NCBI GenBank assembly: GCA_949035555.1
Contig: CAROLD010000021.1
Location: 1 to 31,079 of the forward strand
Origin: an uncultured bacterium
GTDB lineage: Bacteria > Cyanobacteriota > Vampirovibrionia > Gastranaerophilales > Gastranaerophilaceae
Length of the DNA stretch: 31,079 bases
Direction: 5' to 3'
Shown here: positions 1-8,279 of the stretch, in pieces
How positions within the stretch are numbered: position 1 is the first letter of the stretch
Layout of the letters: every line of letters begins with the position of its first letter
Translations under genes and position numbers: made by a program
Notes under the pieces: generated by a model
The model's input: only the letters and a program-made list of their open reading frames with translations
Told to the model about the DNA's origin: nothing
Databases searched by the model: none

Positions 1-35
1 TATTCATAATATTCTACCGAATATATTATCGGCAT
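1..35 (-). CDS. Possible start of a gene running off the left edge
   Basis: On the minus strand an ATG at 35-33 opens a frame (MPIIYSVEYYE) that stays open to the edge of the window. Only eleven codons are visible and the Shine-Dalgarno match is weak (GGA about nine bases upstream). The argument for it is context: a good promoter lies about 70 bases upstream on the same strand with no other gene to serve. An overlapping 14-codon frame (MEIKNADNIF...) ends before the edge and is less likely. No function can be proposed. Confidence 0.25.
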   Translation of the reverse strand, partial: MPIIYSVEYYE

Positions 36-106
36 TCTTAATTTCCATCTTTAGGGATTCTGTTATTATCGTTACAAATTTAAATATTATATATCCTTAT
101 AGATAC

Positions 107-134
107 ATTATAACATATTTTATTAATCTTGCAA
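107..134 (-). promoter_or_regulatory. Sigma70-type promoter facing the left edge
   Basis: Read on the minus strand: -35 TTGCAA (134-129), 16-bp spacer, -10 TATAAT (112-107), with the TG of an extended -10 (TGTTATAAT). Transcription would start near position 100 and run left. It lies just after the stop of the small gene at 150-406, so it probably drives the gene that begins near position 35. Confidence 0.55.
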
Positions 135-149
135 GTGTTTATCTAAAAA

Positions 150-406
150 CTATTTCTCGTGAGCACTCAACTGTGAAGAAACTTCGGCTACAATTCTTGC
201 AATGTCGGCACCGCCAATTGAGACTTCTAATATTAATGGGGCATATATAAGTACAGTTTCTTTATATGACATTGTTTCGGTATCGATAATATTAAATTCA
301 ATAAAATCCTCGCCGGCATAAATAAGTTTTCCATACTCTCCGCCAGTGCCCATCTTATAAACAAATATTGATTTTCGTATTCTTTAAGCTTCTCTTGTAA
401 ATTCAT
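150..406 (-). pseudogene. Small hypothetical protein with an apparent frameshift
   Basis: Two overlapping minus-strand frames look like one gene. The first starts at ATG 406-404 after an AGGTG ribosome-binding site and reads MNLQEKLKEYENQYLFI. The second, starting at ATG 353, reads MGTGGEYGKLIYAGEDFIEF and continues to a stop at 150, but has no ribosome-binding site of its own. Joining them needs a -1 shift near position 356 and gives a smooth protein of about 85 residues: a short charged helix, then a beta-rich segment. The junction (TTT ATA AGA) is not a standard -1 slippery heptamer, so a one-base deletion or an assembly error is likelier than recoding. The gene follows 465-1106 by 58 bp on the same strand and may be in its operon. 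Function unknown; a small Sm-like fold is only a guess. Confidence 0.45.
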
Positions 407-464
407 TAATACACCTAAACCCTTACATTATCATAATAATTATATTTCATCCAATGTCAAAAGA

Positions 465-1106
465 TTATACAATAAAACTTTTTAAAGAACCGTCCTGATG
501 GTATAAACCGCCGCCGCATACAGTTTCTACAACTTTCAAAACAACTTCACGCGGAGCATCAATCTGGTTCAGAGTAAATTCCTGACCGGTATGTTTGATT
601 TTAAATATACACTTTTGGTTAGAATCTGCCGGAACATACAAAGATGCAATTTCGTTCTCCAAAAGCTTTGCCATTTCATCGTCACGATCTTTTGCATCTT
701 TTATTATATCATTATAATTCCCGCGAATAGCAATAATACGGTTAGAGAAAATATGTCTTCCATCTTCTCTAAAAAGTGCCTGCGGTTTAAAATTACAGCG
801 AGTGGTAAAACTGAAATTATGCCATAGGATATTTATTACAGCTACTGATTTCAAAGAATCAGCTTCTGTATATATATTCTGAGCAGTTACACCGCGTGAA
901 GAGAATGATTGTTTTAAATTATTAGAAACCAAATCAAGGCAGTCAATCATTCTTGAAAAAATATCATTGGTGTTCACTGTCGAATGCTGATAATCCAAAA
1001 ATTGCTTGTACATATGAGAAGAAACAAGCTCAACACGTTCTTGAATAACGATATCTTTCTTTGTTGCTGTTTCTGAATTATCAAAACTTTCAAAATTATT
1101 TAGCAA
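465..1106 (-). CDS. Hypothetical protein, 213 residues
   Basis: This is a well-formed gene of unknown function. I chose a TTG start at 1106 because AAGGA lies eight bases upstream on the minus strand; the next in-frame Met is 31 codons in. The product shows no signal peptide or membrane segment. It is acidic and basic by turns, with a mostly helical N-terminal half and a C-terminal part ending GGGLYHQDGSLKSFIV. I recognise no family. It precedes the small frameshifted gene at 150-406 and follows 1237-1485, all on the minus strand, so the three may be co-transcribed. Confidence 0.7.
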   Translation of the reverse strand: MLNNFESFDNSETATKKDIVIQERVELVSSHMYKQFLDYQHSTVNTNDIFSRMIDCLDLVSNNLKQSFSSRGVTAQNIYTEADSLKSVAVINILWHNFSFTTRCNFKPQALFREDGRHIFSNRIIAIRGNYNDIIKDAKDRDDEMAKLLENEIASLYVPADSNQKCIFKIKHTGQEFTLNQIDAPREVVLKVVETVCGGGLYHQDGSLKSFIV

Positions 1107-1236
1107 TTTTTGTATCCTTTTTTATATCATATTTTTAGAATAAACATGTTTTCTTGTAAAGATTATATATATTTTTTTTACAAAAAGGAATACTTATTCG
1201 GGGTTATTTACAAATATTATTATTTGATACAAAATT

Positions 1237-1485
1237 TTAAACTTCAATAAACAAACGGCGACCTACAATATTTTGTTTACCGTTATAATAACCTGCAAAA
1301 TATCCGCCTTTGACGGGCTTATTTTGAGCATAAAATCTTGATGAATAGCTATTACCGTTATAATTGACAAACGGATTGTTACTATAGGGATTTGTAGTTG
1401 TTGATTGACGTACAACAGGAGACGTTGTATTTACACCTGATGGTGCCTGAAACACATTTGATAAAAAATTTACTAAACCTGCCAT
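1237..1485 (-). CDS. Small Asn/Tyr-rich hypothetical protein, 82 residues
   Basis: A short minus-strand gene with a plausible site (GAGAGGTT) about nine bases before its ATG. The N-terminus (MAGLVNFLSNVFQAP) is an amphipathic helix. The middle is a low-complexity Ser/Thr/Asn/Tyr stretch, and the C-terminus has YYNGKQNIVGRRLFIEV. It carries no cleavable signal peptide, and I recognise no family. The composition, rich in Asn, Tyr and Ser, suits a flexible or surface-associated protein, but that is inference. Confidence 0.55.
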   Translation of the reverse strand: MAGLVNFLSNVFQAPSGVNTTSPVVRQSTTTNPYSNNPFVNYNGNSYSSRFYAQNKPVKGGYFAGYYNGKQNIVGRRLFIEV

Positions 1486-1605
1486 TAAATTATAACCTCT
1501 CTACTTGTTGTAGTTTTTAATAATAAATCTTATGTTGTCATTATTATAACATAGCAAATATAAAAATTTTAAAATAACTTAACAAAAATCATACATTTTG
1601 TGTAG

Positions 1606-1611
1606 TATAAT
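1606..1611 (+). promoter_or_regulatory. -10 box immediately before the PurD-like gene (leaderless candidate)
   Basis: A perfect TATAAT lies six bases before the ATG at 1618, so the transcript would begin at or within a base or two of the start codon. There is no Shine-Dalgarno sequence. The -35 region is poor; TTAACA at 1579-1584 is 21 bp away, longer than ideal. Confidence 0.5.
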
Positions 1612-1617
1612 CATTCT

Positions 1618-2886
1618 ATGACTGAAGACAAAAAGAAAAATATATTTATAATTGGACAAGGTGCTGCGGCATCCGCGCTTGCGAAAAAATTAAAACAAAA
1701 TGCAGAAATTGGACAAATATATATAACTTACGGTAACAGTGTTATTTCGGAAGACTTTAAAAATATTGATATCAGAGAAGATGATTTAACAGGACTGTTA
1801 AAATTTGCACTGGAAGCAGAAATTGATTTAACAATACCAATCTCGAAAAAGACATTACGTGCAGATGTAGTCTCATTTTTTCAGTCAAACGGACAAAATA
1901 TCTTCGGTCCGGCAAAAGAAGCCTGCAATATCGCCATTAATAACGGCGCCGGTAAAAAATTTTTATATAAAATTCATGCACAGACTTCAAAATTCGGAAT
2001 TTTTGATAAAATTCAACAGGCAGAAGACTTTTTGAAATCTGCAAATTATCCTGTAACAATCAAATGCAGAGAATATTCAGATATCACAAAAGATCGGCTT
2101 GTCTGCCCGACAATAAGTCTTGCCTCAGAATATCTTTCAACCTTGTTTTCAAAAAACGAAACAGATATTCTTATTGAAGAATTTACATTTGGCAGAAACT
2201 TTACAATATACTTTGTAACTGACGGTTACAGCGCAGTTCCGTTAACTTCGGTTGCTAACTACAAATTTACACAGGACGGTGACGGAGGAGTTTCAACAAA
2301 CGGTATCGGCTGTTTTGCACCTGATTACAAGATATCTGATGTTGTTATACAAAGAGTTGAAAACATTGTTCGCAATACCCTTGTCTCTTTAGAGAAAAAA
2401 GGTGAACCGTATGTAGGAATTCTAGGGCTTGAATGTATCCTTACAGGAGAAGATAAATTTTTTGTTTCAGAGTTTAAACCGTTCTTGCAAGAACACGATG
2501 CAGCTACAGTTCTAAATATGTGCGAAGATAATCTTTTGGAAATATTTACAGCCTGTGTTAACGGACTTTTTGCAGATGAATACGAAACTATCAAAATGAA
2601 CGGGTTATCATCTGTTTCTGCAGTTGTATTATCAAGACTTGCGGATAAAGAAATTAAAGGTCTTGATGCAATTGATGATATTGAAAATATTAATTACATA
2701 AACGCACTAAAAAAAGACAATCGAATATTTACAACAAACAAAGGGGCGGTATTTACACTTACCAGAAGTGCATCAACTTTATCCCGCGCAAAAGAATATT
2801 TGTATGACGACCTGTCTCAAATCGATTTTGAAGGCATCAAATACAGAAAAGATATTGCTGAAATAAATCCTAACCTGCTTTATTAA
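1618..2886 (+). CDS. PurD-like ATP-grasp protein, divergent
   Basis: The 422-residue product has the length and layout of PurD (phosphoribosylamine-glycine ligase, second step of purine synthesis). It has an N-terminal Rossmann-like part (IIGQGAAASALAKKL), then FGPAKEACN, then an ATP-grasp domain with IEEFTFGRNFTIY, NGIGCFAPDY and VSEFKPF. Several signature positions of active PurD are changed. The N-terminal G-x-R-E-H-A segment reads GQGAAASA. The glycine-rich K-A-D-G-L-A-A-G-K-G loop reads KCREYSDITK. The N-x-R-F-G-D-P-E-T-Q motif reads KPFLQEHDAA. Fold assignment is therefore fairly sure, but catalytic activity as PurD is doubtful; it may be a paralogue with another substrate or a pseudoenzyme. 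The gene stands alone, with a -10 box six bases before its ATG. Confidence 0.7.
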   Translation: MTEDKKKNIFIIGQGAAASALAKKLKQNAEIGQIYITYGNSVISEDFKNIDIREDDLTGLLKFALEAEIDLTIPISKKTLRADVVSFFQSNGQNIFGPAKEACNIAINNGAGKKFLYKIHAQTSKFGIFDKIQQAEDFLKSANYPVTIKCREYSDITKDRLVCPTISLASEYLSTLFSKNETDILIEEFTFGRNFTIYFVTDGYSAVPLTSVANYKFTQDGDGGVSTNGIGCFAPDYKISDVVIQRVENIVRNTLVSLEKKGEPYVGILGLECILTGEDKFFVSEFKPFLQEHDAATVLNMCEDNLLEIFTACVNGLFADEYETIKMNGLSSVSAVVLSRLADKEIKGLDAIDDIENINYINALKKDNRIFTTNKGAVFTLTRSASTLSRAKEYLYDDLSQIDFEGIKYRKDIAEINPNLLY

Positions 2887-3062
2887 CTTTTTGAGCCAGA
2901 GTTTGGATTGTTGAAAGAATAGCATCATAATTTGCCATTCCCAGCTGAAGAACAGGTTGTAAAACATAATTATTGCTATAATAGCAATAGCAATTTTACA
3001 TATTTTCATATTTACCCCATTGTAGATGTTGAAATTTTATAATTTATCATTAGATAAATGGT

Positions 3063-4121
3063 ATGGCGTTTAATAATACAAAAAATTATTATGAAATACT
3101 GGGTGTAACAGTTGATTCTTCATCTGCGGAAATTAAGTCCGCGTATCGCAAACTTGCAAGAAAATATCATCCTGATATTAATAAAGAGACAGACGCTATC
3201 GAAAAATTTAAAGATATCACAGAAGCTTACGAAACTCTTTCCGATGAAAAAGAAAGAGAACAATATAATACACTCAAAGGCTTTTTTAGAACAGAGCAAA
3301 CAACGACATCTTCACAAAAAGCCGAAGAGACCTATCGTGAAGCGCAGTCTAAAAGTACCAAATATCAATCGAAGTTTGAGGATTGTACACCTGAAAAAGT
3401 GCAGAAAAAAAACGATAAATCTATTATAAAAACTCTAAAATACTGGTGTGCAAAACTAAAAAAACACAAACGAACCAAAGATAACCAAAAACCTAAAAAA
3501 GGCGATAATATTACAACAGATATTGCAATTACCCCTGACGAGGTAATAACAGGAAGCAAGCGAATAATAAATATCCGTACGACATTAACATGCCCGAAAT
3601 GTTTCGGACACAGGTTTGTAAACGGCGGAAAATGTTCGGAATGCGGCGGTAAAGGCGATATAACACGAACCAAAAAGATAACAGTAACAATTCCGAAAGG
3701 AGTAAAAGACGGTGCAAAACTCCGCCTGAAAGGTGAAGGCGCATCAGGTAAAAATGGAGGAGCCGCAGGAGATTTGTACATAAATATCAAAATTGAAACA
3801 AAAACTCAGGTTCATTTTGATAAGCTGAATATTTATTACACAGTTCCGATTACGCCGTACGAAGCGGCGCTTGGGGAAGAAATAACCATCCCGACTTTTG
3901 ACGGAAAAATAAAATTAAAACTTCCGCCAAACACCTGTTCAGGACAAAAATTCCGTATTGCTAATCAAGGAATTAAGAAAAACGGTAAAATCGGCGATTT
4001 AATTATTTGCGTAAGTATTGAATTTTCTCATGATTTGTCAGAAGATGAAGTTAAGCTCTACGAAAAGCTTAAAAATTTGTCAAAAGATGATGTGAGAAAG
4101 AATTTTGGATATGGAAACTAA
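3063..4121 (+). CDS. dnaJ: DnaJ-family co-chaperone with a half-size zinc finger
   Basis: This is an Hsp40 co-chaperone that would stimulate DnaK. The J domain is at residues 8-70 with HPD at 36-38. A long lysine-rich, low-complexity linker follows (about 75-150). Only one zinc-binding module is present, CPKC at 177-180 and CSEC at 191-194, followed by GGKGD; a classical type-A DnaJ has four CxxCxGxG repeats. The C-terminal substrate-binding domains are intact (VTIPKGVKDGAKLRLKGEG, then LPPNTCSGQKFRIANQG). It is therefore intermediate between type A DnaJ and CbpA-like type B proteins and may be a second, specialised DnaJ. The stop overlaps the start of queE by 11 bp, so the two are translationally coupled. 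A TATAAT at 3038-3043 may be its -10 box. Confidence 0.85.
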   Translation: MAFNNTKNYYEILGVTVDSSSAEIKSAYRKLARKYHPDINKETDAIEKFKDITEAYETLSDEKEREQYNTLKGFFRTEQTTTSSQKAEETYREAQSKSTKYQSKFEDCTPEKVQKKNDKSIIKTLKYWCAKLKKHKRTKDNQKPKKGDNITTDIAITPDEVITGSKRIINIRTTLTCPKCFGHRFVNGGKCSECGGKGDITRTKKITVTIPKGVKDGAKLRLKGEGASGKNGGAAGDLYINIKIETKTQVHFDKLNIYYTVPITPYEAALGEEITIPTFDGKIKLKLPPNTCSGQKFRIANQGIKKNGKIGDLIICVSIEFSHDLSEDEVKLYEKLKNLSKDDVRKNFGYGN

Positions 4122-4782
4122 GATTAACGAAATATTTTCTTCAATTCAGGGAGAAGGTCCTGTTGTAGGATATAAACAGCTGTTTATCAGATTTTGCGGA
4201 TGCAACCTTAAATGTGCATATTGTGATACCGAATTTGCACAGGGTGAAACTTATACCCCGCAGAAATTATACGAAAAAATAAACTCGGAACACAATCTTA
4301 AAACATTTCACTCAATTTCACTAACCGGCGGCGAACCCTTATTATCCTCAGAGTTTTTGAAAGAATTTTTGCCATTAGTAAAAGGGCAAACCAAAATTTA
4401 TCTTGAAACAAATGCTACCCTTTCTGACAAACTTTTAGAAGTTAAAGAGCTTATTGATATAGTTGCGGCTGATATTAAACTTCCGTCTGCCACAGGCAAC
4501 GACACCATTGACCAGCACAGAAAATTTTTCAAAAACTGCGGCAGCACAGAAACTTTTGCAAAAATAGTATTTGATAAGAACATCAGAGAACAAGAAATCG
4601 AAGTATGCTGTAAACTTGGCTCAGAGTTTAATATTGAACTTATACTTCAGCCCAAAATGGGGGTTGACGGTAAAATGTGCGTCTCCTCAGAATTTTGCAA
4701 TGAAATCTTAGATAAATTCACGACAATTTATCCGAATGTCCGTCTAATACCGCAGGTACATAAATTTTTGGATGTAAGATAA
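4111..4782 (+). CDS. queE: 7-carboxy-7-deazaguanine synthase (QueE), radical SAM
   Basis: QueE converts 6-carboxy-tetrahydropterin to 7-carboxy-7-deazaguanine in queuosine synthesis. The product of 223 residues has the family N-terminus (INEIFSSIQGEGPVVG) and the radical-SAM cluster motif CNLKCAYC (Cys 31, 35, 38). SLTGGEPLL binds SAM, and KLPSATGND follows the core. I start at ATG 4111; an in-frame TTG six bases earlier is possible. The gene overlaps dnaJ by 11 bp and its stop directly abuts the stop of the convergent TPR gene. No other que gene is in the window. Confidence 0.92.
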   Translation: METKINEIFSSIQGEGPVVGYKQLFIRFCGCNLKCAYCDTEFAQGETYTPQKLYEKINSEHNLKTFHSISLTGGEPLLSSEFLKEFLPLVKGQTKIYLETNATLSDKLLEVKELIDIVAADIKLPSATGNDTIDQHRKFFKNCGSTETFAKIVFDKNIREQEIEVCCKLGSEFNIELILQPKMGVDGKMCVSSEFCNEILDKFTTIYPNVRLIPQVHKFLDVR

Positions 4783-5298
4783 TTATTTTGAAGGTTCTTG
4801 AACAGATTCAATTTCAAAAAGCTTATTAGCAGTATCCAAATCTTGATTTGCGCTTTCATACTCACCTGCGGCGAGTTTTAAACTTGCACGCATCAAATAT
4901 GCTGAAGGTAATTTCGGATTGATTTCAATAGCTTTGTTAAAATCAGCAATAGCACCGTCTGCATCCATCAATTCAGAACGACATATACCGCGCATTACAA
5001 GATAAGTTGTCTCATTAGGATTTATTTCAAGCGCCTTATTCAAATCTTTTAAAGCCTCCTGTTTTCTGCCTAATGAATATAAGGAAGTACCGCGCCAGTA
5101 ATATAAATCCGCTTCATCAGGATATTTTTTCAAGGCTTCATTAGCCTTTTCCAAAGCTGAATTATAATTATCATTATTAGAAAGTGAGCCTATTTCTGTA
5201 ATAATTTGGATTTTTTCTGCGTCATTCGCATAAACCAAATCGCATGTTCCCAAAACCAGCGCAAAAGCTAATAAACTTGCTAAAAAAACTTTTCTCAC
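4783..5298 (-). CDS. Secreted TPR-repeat protein
   Basis: The 171-residue product has an N-terminal Sec signal peptide (RKVFLASLLAFALVLG...LVYA, likely cut before NDAEK). About three and a half tetratricopeptide repeats follow: ALEKANEALKKYPDEADLYY, then ALKDLNKALEINPNETTYLV, then AIADFNKAIEINPKLPSAYL. Such proteins act as periplasmic or envelope protein-interaction scaffolds; the partner here is unknown. The start is GTG at 5298, chosen because AAGGAG lies nine bases upstream and the signal peptide begins there. It is convergent with queE with no bases between the stops. Confidence 0.85.
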   Translation of the reverse strand: MRKVFLASLLAFALVLGTCDLVYANDAEKIQIITEIGSLSNNDNYNSALEKANEALKKYPDEADLYYWRGTSLYSLGRKQEALKDLNKALEINPNETTYLVMRGICRSELMDADGAIADFNKAIEINPKLPSAYLMRASLKLAAGEYESANQDLDTANKLFEIESVQEPSK

Positions 5299-5423
5299 TT
5301 CTTAATACTCCTTATAACACGATTAATTATATCGCATACTTACAAAAATTTCCAGTCCTTTACGACGTTTTAAATTTGTAGTAGAATAAGGTTTGAGAAG
5401 ACAGTTAGGAAGGTTATAAAATT

Positions 5424-5990
5424 ATGGCTATAAGAAAAGTTTTACGCTACGGCGAACCATCATTAAGAGAGGTTTCAAAAGAAGTTCATAAAGTTTCTAA
5501 AAAGGTATCTGATTTGGTACGCGATTTACTGGACACAATGTATGCCCAGAACGGTGTCGGACTTGCTGCTCCACAAATCGGAGAAAACGTAAGAGTTTTT
5601 GTTATTGATACTGCTACCGGTAATGAACCGCTTAATCCGATTGTGTTTATCAATCCTAAAATAATTAAGAAAAGCGGCGCTGTTAAAAGTAATGAAGGAT
5701 GTTTAAGTTTTCCGGAAGCATATACTGATGTTAGACGCTACAAAAACATTATGGTTAAAGCGCTCAATGAACACGGAAAACCGTTTGTGATGGAAGCTAA
5801 AGACGGAACCCTTCTTGCTAGAGCAATTCAACATGAAAATGACCATCTTGACGGAATTTTATTCATTGATCACTGTATGAATAGATTTGAAACCGAAAAT
5901 GTATTGAAAAAATTCAGTCTTCCTGATTTAGATCCTGATTTATTAGTAGAAGAGAAAGAATTAGAGGAAGAGTTAAATAAAAATGATTAA
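5424..5990 (+). CDS. def: Peptide deformylase
   Basis: This enzyme removes the formyl group from nascent N-termini. All three family motifs are present in the 188 residues: GVGLAAPQIG (44-53), EGCLS with metal ligand Cys93, and QHENDH with His137, Glu138 and His141. A charged tail extends the C-terminus. The start is preceded by AGGAAGG. Its end overlaps fmt by 8 bp (ATGATTAA), a classic coupled def-fmt pair, so the enzyme that formylates initiator tRNA and the one that removes formyl are made together. Confidence 0.96.
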   Translation: MAIRKVLRYGEPSLREVSKEVHKVSKKVSDLVRDLLDTMYAQNGVGLAAPQIGENVRVFVIDTATGNEPLNPIVFINPKIIKKSGAVKSNEGCLSFPEAYTDVRRYKNIMVKALNEHGKPFVMEAKDGTLLARAIQHENDHLDGILFIDHCMNRFETENVLKKFSLPDLDPDLLVEEKELEEELNKND

Positions 5991-6894
5991 AATTGTATTT
6001 TTTGGAACACCTGATATCGGATTAAAATCACTTGAATATCTATTTAACTCAGACAAAATTGATGTTCAAGCAGTTGTAACACAGCCTGACAAACCAGCAG
6101 GAAGAGGACATAAATTACAAATGTCACCGATAAAAAAATTCGCACTGGAACATAATCTTCCAGTATTTCAGCCTAAATCAATAAGAAAAGAACCTGAAAT
6201 TCAAGAAGAGTTGAAAAAACTTGAGCCGGATTTTTTTGTAACTTTTGCATTCGGACAGATTTTATCACAAGAAGTTCTGGATATTCCGAAATACGAAACA
6301 ATTAACCTTCACGCATCACTTCTTCCTAAATACAGAGGAGCAAATCCAATCCAGCGTGCAATCATAAATGGAGATAAAGAAACAGGTATTTGTACAATGA
6401 TTACAGAACTTGGTCTTGATTGCGGCGATATTTGCCAAAAACTGGTTATTCCAATTTCTGACACTATGAATTGTGAAGAATTGTGGGAAGAAATAGGGCA
6501 AAAATCACCACAAATGATTGAAGAAACTCTTCTTAAACTTAAATCAGGCGAATTAACTCCTGTTAAACAATGCGAAAACGGACTTTGTATGGCTAATAAA
6601 TTAACAAAAGAAGAATGCCTTATAAACTGGAACAAGTCTAATCTTGAAATTCACAATCTTGTACGCGGAATTTGCAGATGCCCGAGTGCATATTTTATGT
6701 TCAACGGGAAAATAATTAAAGTAATTGAAACTATGCCTATCGAAGGCTCAGGCGAAATCGGAAAAGTAACCGCTCATACAAAAGAAGGGGTTGACATTGC
6801 TTGCGGCAAAGGGCTTTTAAGACTAATAAAAGTTAAACCCGAAGGCAAGGGCGAAATGTTTGCAAAAGACTGGTATAACGGAGTAAAAGGATAA
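5983..6894 (+). CDS. fmt: Methionyl-tRNA formyltransferase
   Basis: Fmt adds a formyl group to Met-tRNA(fMet) using 10-formyl-tetrahydrofolate. The 303-residue product has the N-terminal IVFFGTPDIGLKSLEYL, the linker loop VTQPDKPAGRGHKLQMSPIK, and the folate-site region NLHASLLPKYRGANPIQ followed by GDKETGICTM and LDCGDI. The C-terminal tRNA-binding domain carries IRGICRCPSAYF-type sequence (VRGICRCPSAYF). Length fits the family. It is coupled to def by an 8-bp overlap and followed after 63 bp by aroH. Confidence 0.96.
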   Translation: MIKIVFFGTPDIGLKSLEYLFNSDKIDVQAVVTQPDKPAGRGHKLQMSPIKKFALEHNLPVFQPKSIRKEPEIQEELKKLEPDFFVTFAFGQILSQEVLDIPKYETINLHASLLPKYRGANPIQRAIINGDKETGICTMITELGLDCGDICQKLVIPISDTMNCEELWEEIGQKSPQMIEETLLKLKSGELTPVKQCENGLCMANKLTKEECLINWNKSNLEIHNLVRGICRCPSAYFMFNGKIIKVIETMPIEGSGEIGKVTAHTKEGVDIACGKGLLRLIKVKPEGKGEMFAKDWYNGVKG

Positions 6895-6957
6895 GGGTAA
6901 TTGAGGCAACCAATTATATTGAAATATGAAGAATTATTGCAGAAGGAGTAGGGGTAA

Positions 6958-7311
6958 ATGATAACAAAAGGCATTCGCGGAGCAATCACCGTTGAAGAAA
7001 ATACTGAAAATGCAATAGAAGAAGCAACTCTGGAATTGTTAAGTGAAATATTTGAAAAAAACAATCTCAAAGGAACTTCAAAAATTTCGCACATAATATT
7101 CACAACAACCGAAGACTTAAATGCAGCCTTTCCAGCGAAGTTTCCACGCATAGCTTTTGGGTGGGATGATGTTGCAATGATGTGTTTTCACGAACTCAAT
7201 GTACCAAATTCTTTAAAAATGTGCTTGCGAATTTTAGTAGTTATCAACTGCGAAGAAGATTTCAAACCAAAATTTGTATATTTAAAAAATGCATCAAAAT
7301 TAAGAATTTAA
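6958..7311 (+). CDS. aroH: Chorismate mutase, AroH type
   Basis: A monofunctional chorismate mutase of the AroH (trimeric alpha/beta barrel-like) family, which converts chorismate to prephenate for Phe/Tyr synthesis. The 117-residue product matches the family in length and has RGAITVEENTENAI, then IIFTTTEDLNAAFPA, then the RIAFGWDDVAMMCFHELNV block with the active-site Arg and Cys region, and SLKMCLRILVVIN. A GGAG site lies about ten bases upstream. It follows fmt on the same strand; its stop overlaps by four bases the end of a small minus-strand gene. Confidence 0.93.
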   Translation: MITKGIRGAITVEENTENAIEEATLELLSEIFEKNNLKGTSKISHIIFTTTEDLNAAFPAKFPRIAFGWDDVAMMCFHELNVPNSLKMCLRILVVINCEEDFKPKFVYLKNASKLRI

Positions 7312-7472
7312 AAATTACCAAAATCGTCCGTATCATCTACCCAGATTACAGTAACTTCAGGCTGGTTATAAAAAGGATTATACCAGTGGCTTTCGTCTGT
7401 AAAATCAGCTATCGCATTATAATACGATATCTTTTCTGCAAGTTTTTTTGTGTATTCAAATAAATCTGTCAT
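7308..7472 (-). CDS. Small acidic hypothetical protein, 54 residues
   Basis: A short minus-strand gene with AGGAA five bases before its ATG at 7472, which is better supported than the in-frame Met six codons further upstream. The product is acidic and aromatic (DFTDESHWYNPFYNQPEVT and VIWVDDTDDFGNF), with no signal or membrane segment. I recognise no family. It is convergent with aroH and overlaps it by four bases. Confidence 0.5.
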   Translation of the reverse strand: MTDLFEYTKKLAEKISYYNAIADFTDESHWYNPFYNQPEVTVIWVDDTDDFGNF

Positions 7473-7642
7473 AAATTTCCTAACTATCATAACAGTTTTA
7501 TTATTGAATATTTTTTTACACCAATAATCCCCAGAAAGTATCGACTATAAAAAATTTCCCTACCCTATTCGACTAACCGTCAAGAGAATTGAAATTTTTA
7601 ATAATAAAAATTATCTTCTAGCTGTAATCAGGAGGATATTTA

Positions 7643-8221
7643 ATGAATGAAAAATTAAAAGGTACAAAAACAGAACAGCTTTTGATAAACGCATTTGCAG
7701 GGGAAGCTCAGGCGAGAAACAGATATACCTATTTTGCAAAACAAGCAAAAAAAGACGGGTATGAACAAATTTCAGAAATATTTTTAAAAACTGCCGATAA
7801 TGAACTTGAACATGCAAAACTTTTCTACAAACATATTGGAAATAATCCAAACGGACACGTAGATGCTTTTTACCCATTTGAACTGGGCACAACTGAAGAA
7901 AATCTAAAAAGTGCAATTGCAGGGGAAGAAGAAGAATTTAGCGTACTTTATTACAACGGTGAACTCATTGCAAAAGAAGAAGGTTTTGATGACATATCAG
8001 ATACATTCCGCCACGTAAGAGTTTCTGAACAACATCACGCAAGACGCTATAAAGAACTTTATGAGAAATTAACAGAAGGAACTCTGTTCAAAAAGAACAA
8101 ACAAGAAGAATGGATTTGCCGAAAATGCGGCTACATATTCATTGGAAACGAAGCCCCTCACGCTTGTCCTGAATGCGGACACCCAAGAGGTTATTTTGAA
8201 CTTTTATGCGAAAAATACTAA
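7643..8221 (+). CDS. rbr: Rubrerythrin
   Basis: A non-heme iron peroxidase that protects anaerobes from hydrogen peroxide. The N-terminal ferritin-like four-helix domain holds the di-iron ligands in two repeats, NAFAGEAQARNRYTYFAK with NELEHAK, and AIAGEEEEFSVLY with SEQHHARR. The C-terminal rubredoxin domain has CRKC (Cys159, 162) and CPEC (Cys175, 178). Length (192) is typical. AGGAGG lies ahead of the ATG. It is a single gene between a small minus-strand gene and the AsmA-like gene, and points to an anaerobic or microaerophilic host. Confidence 0.96.
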   Translation: MNEKLKGTKTEQLLINAFAGEAQARNRYTYFAKQAKKDGYEQISEIFLKTADNELEHAKLFYKHIGNNPNGHVDAFYPFELGTTEENLKSAIAGEEEEFSVLYYNGELIAKEEGFDDISDTFRHVRVSEQHHARRYKELYEKLTEGTLFKKNKQEEWICRKCGYIFIGNEAPHACPECGHPRGYFELLCEKY

Positions 8222-8240
8222 ATTTGGAGGAGTTTTTTTA

Positions 8241-8270
8241 TTGCACTAAAACCACATATTATACTATAAT
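8241..8270 (+). promoter_or_regulatory. Promoter of the AsmA-like gene (near-leaderless)
   Basis: TTGCAC (8241-8246), 18-bp spacer, TATAAT (8265-8270). The ATG at 8280 is only nine bases beyond the -10 box, so the mRNA leader would be about two to four bases. No ribosome-binding site fits in it. A GGAGGAG at 8227-8233 lies upstream of the promoter and cannot serve this start. Confidence 0.65.
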
Positions 8271-8279
8271 GAATATAAT

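Noticed and set aside
2325..2594. Minus-strand open frame inside the PurD-like gene
   Set aside because: Antisense shadow with no ribosome-binding site; likewise the antisense frames inside dnaJ, fmt, accC and the AsmA-like gene.
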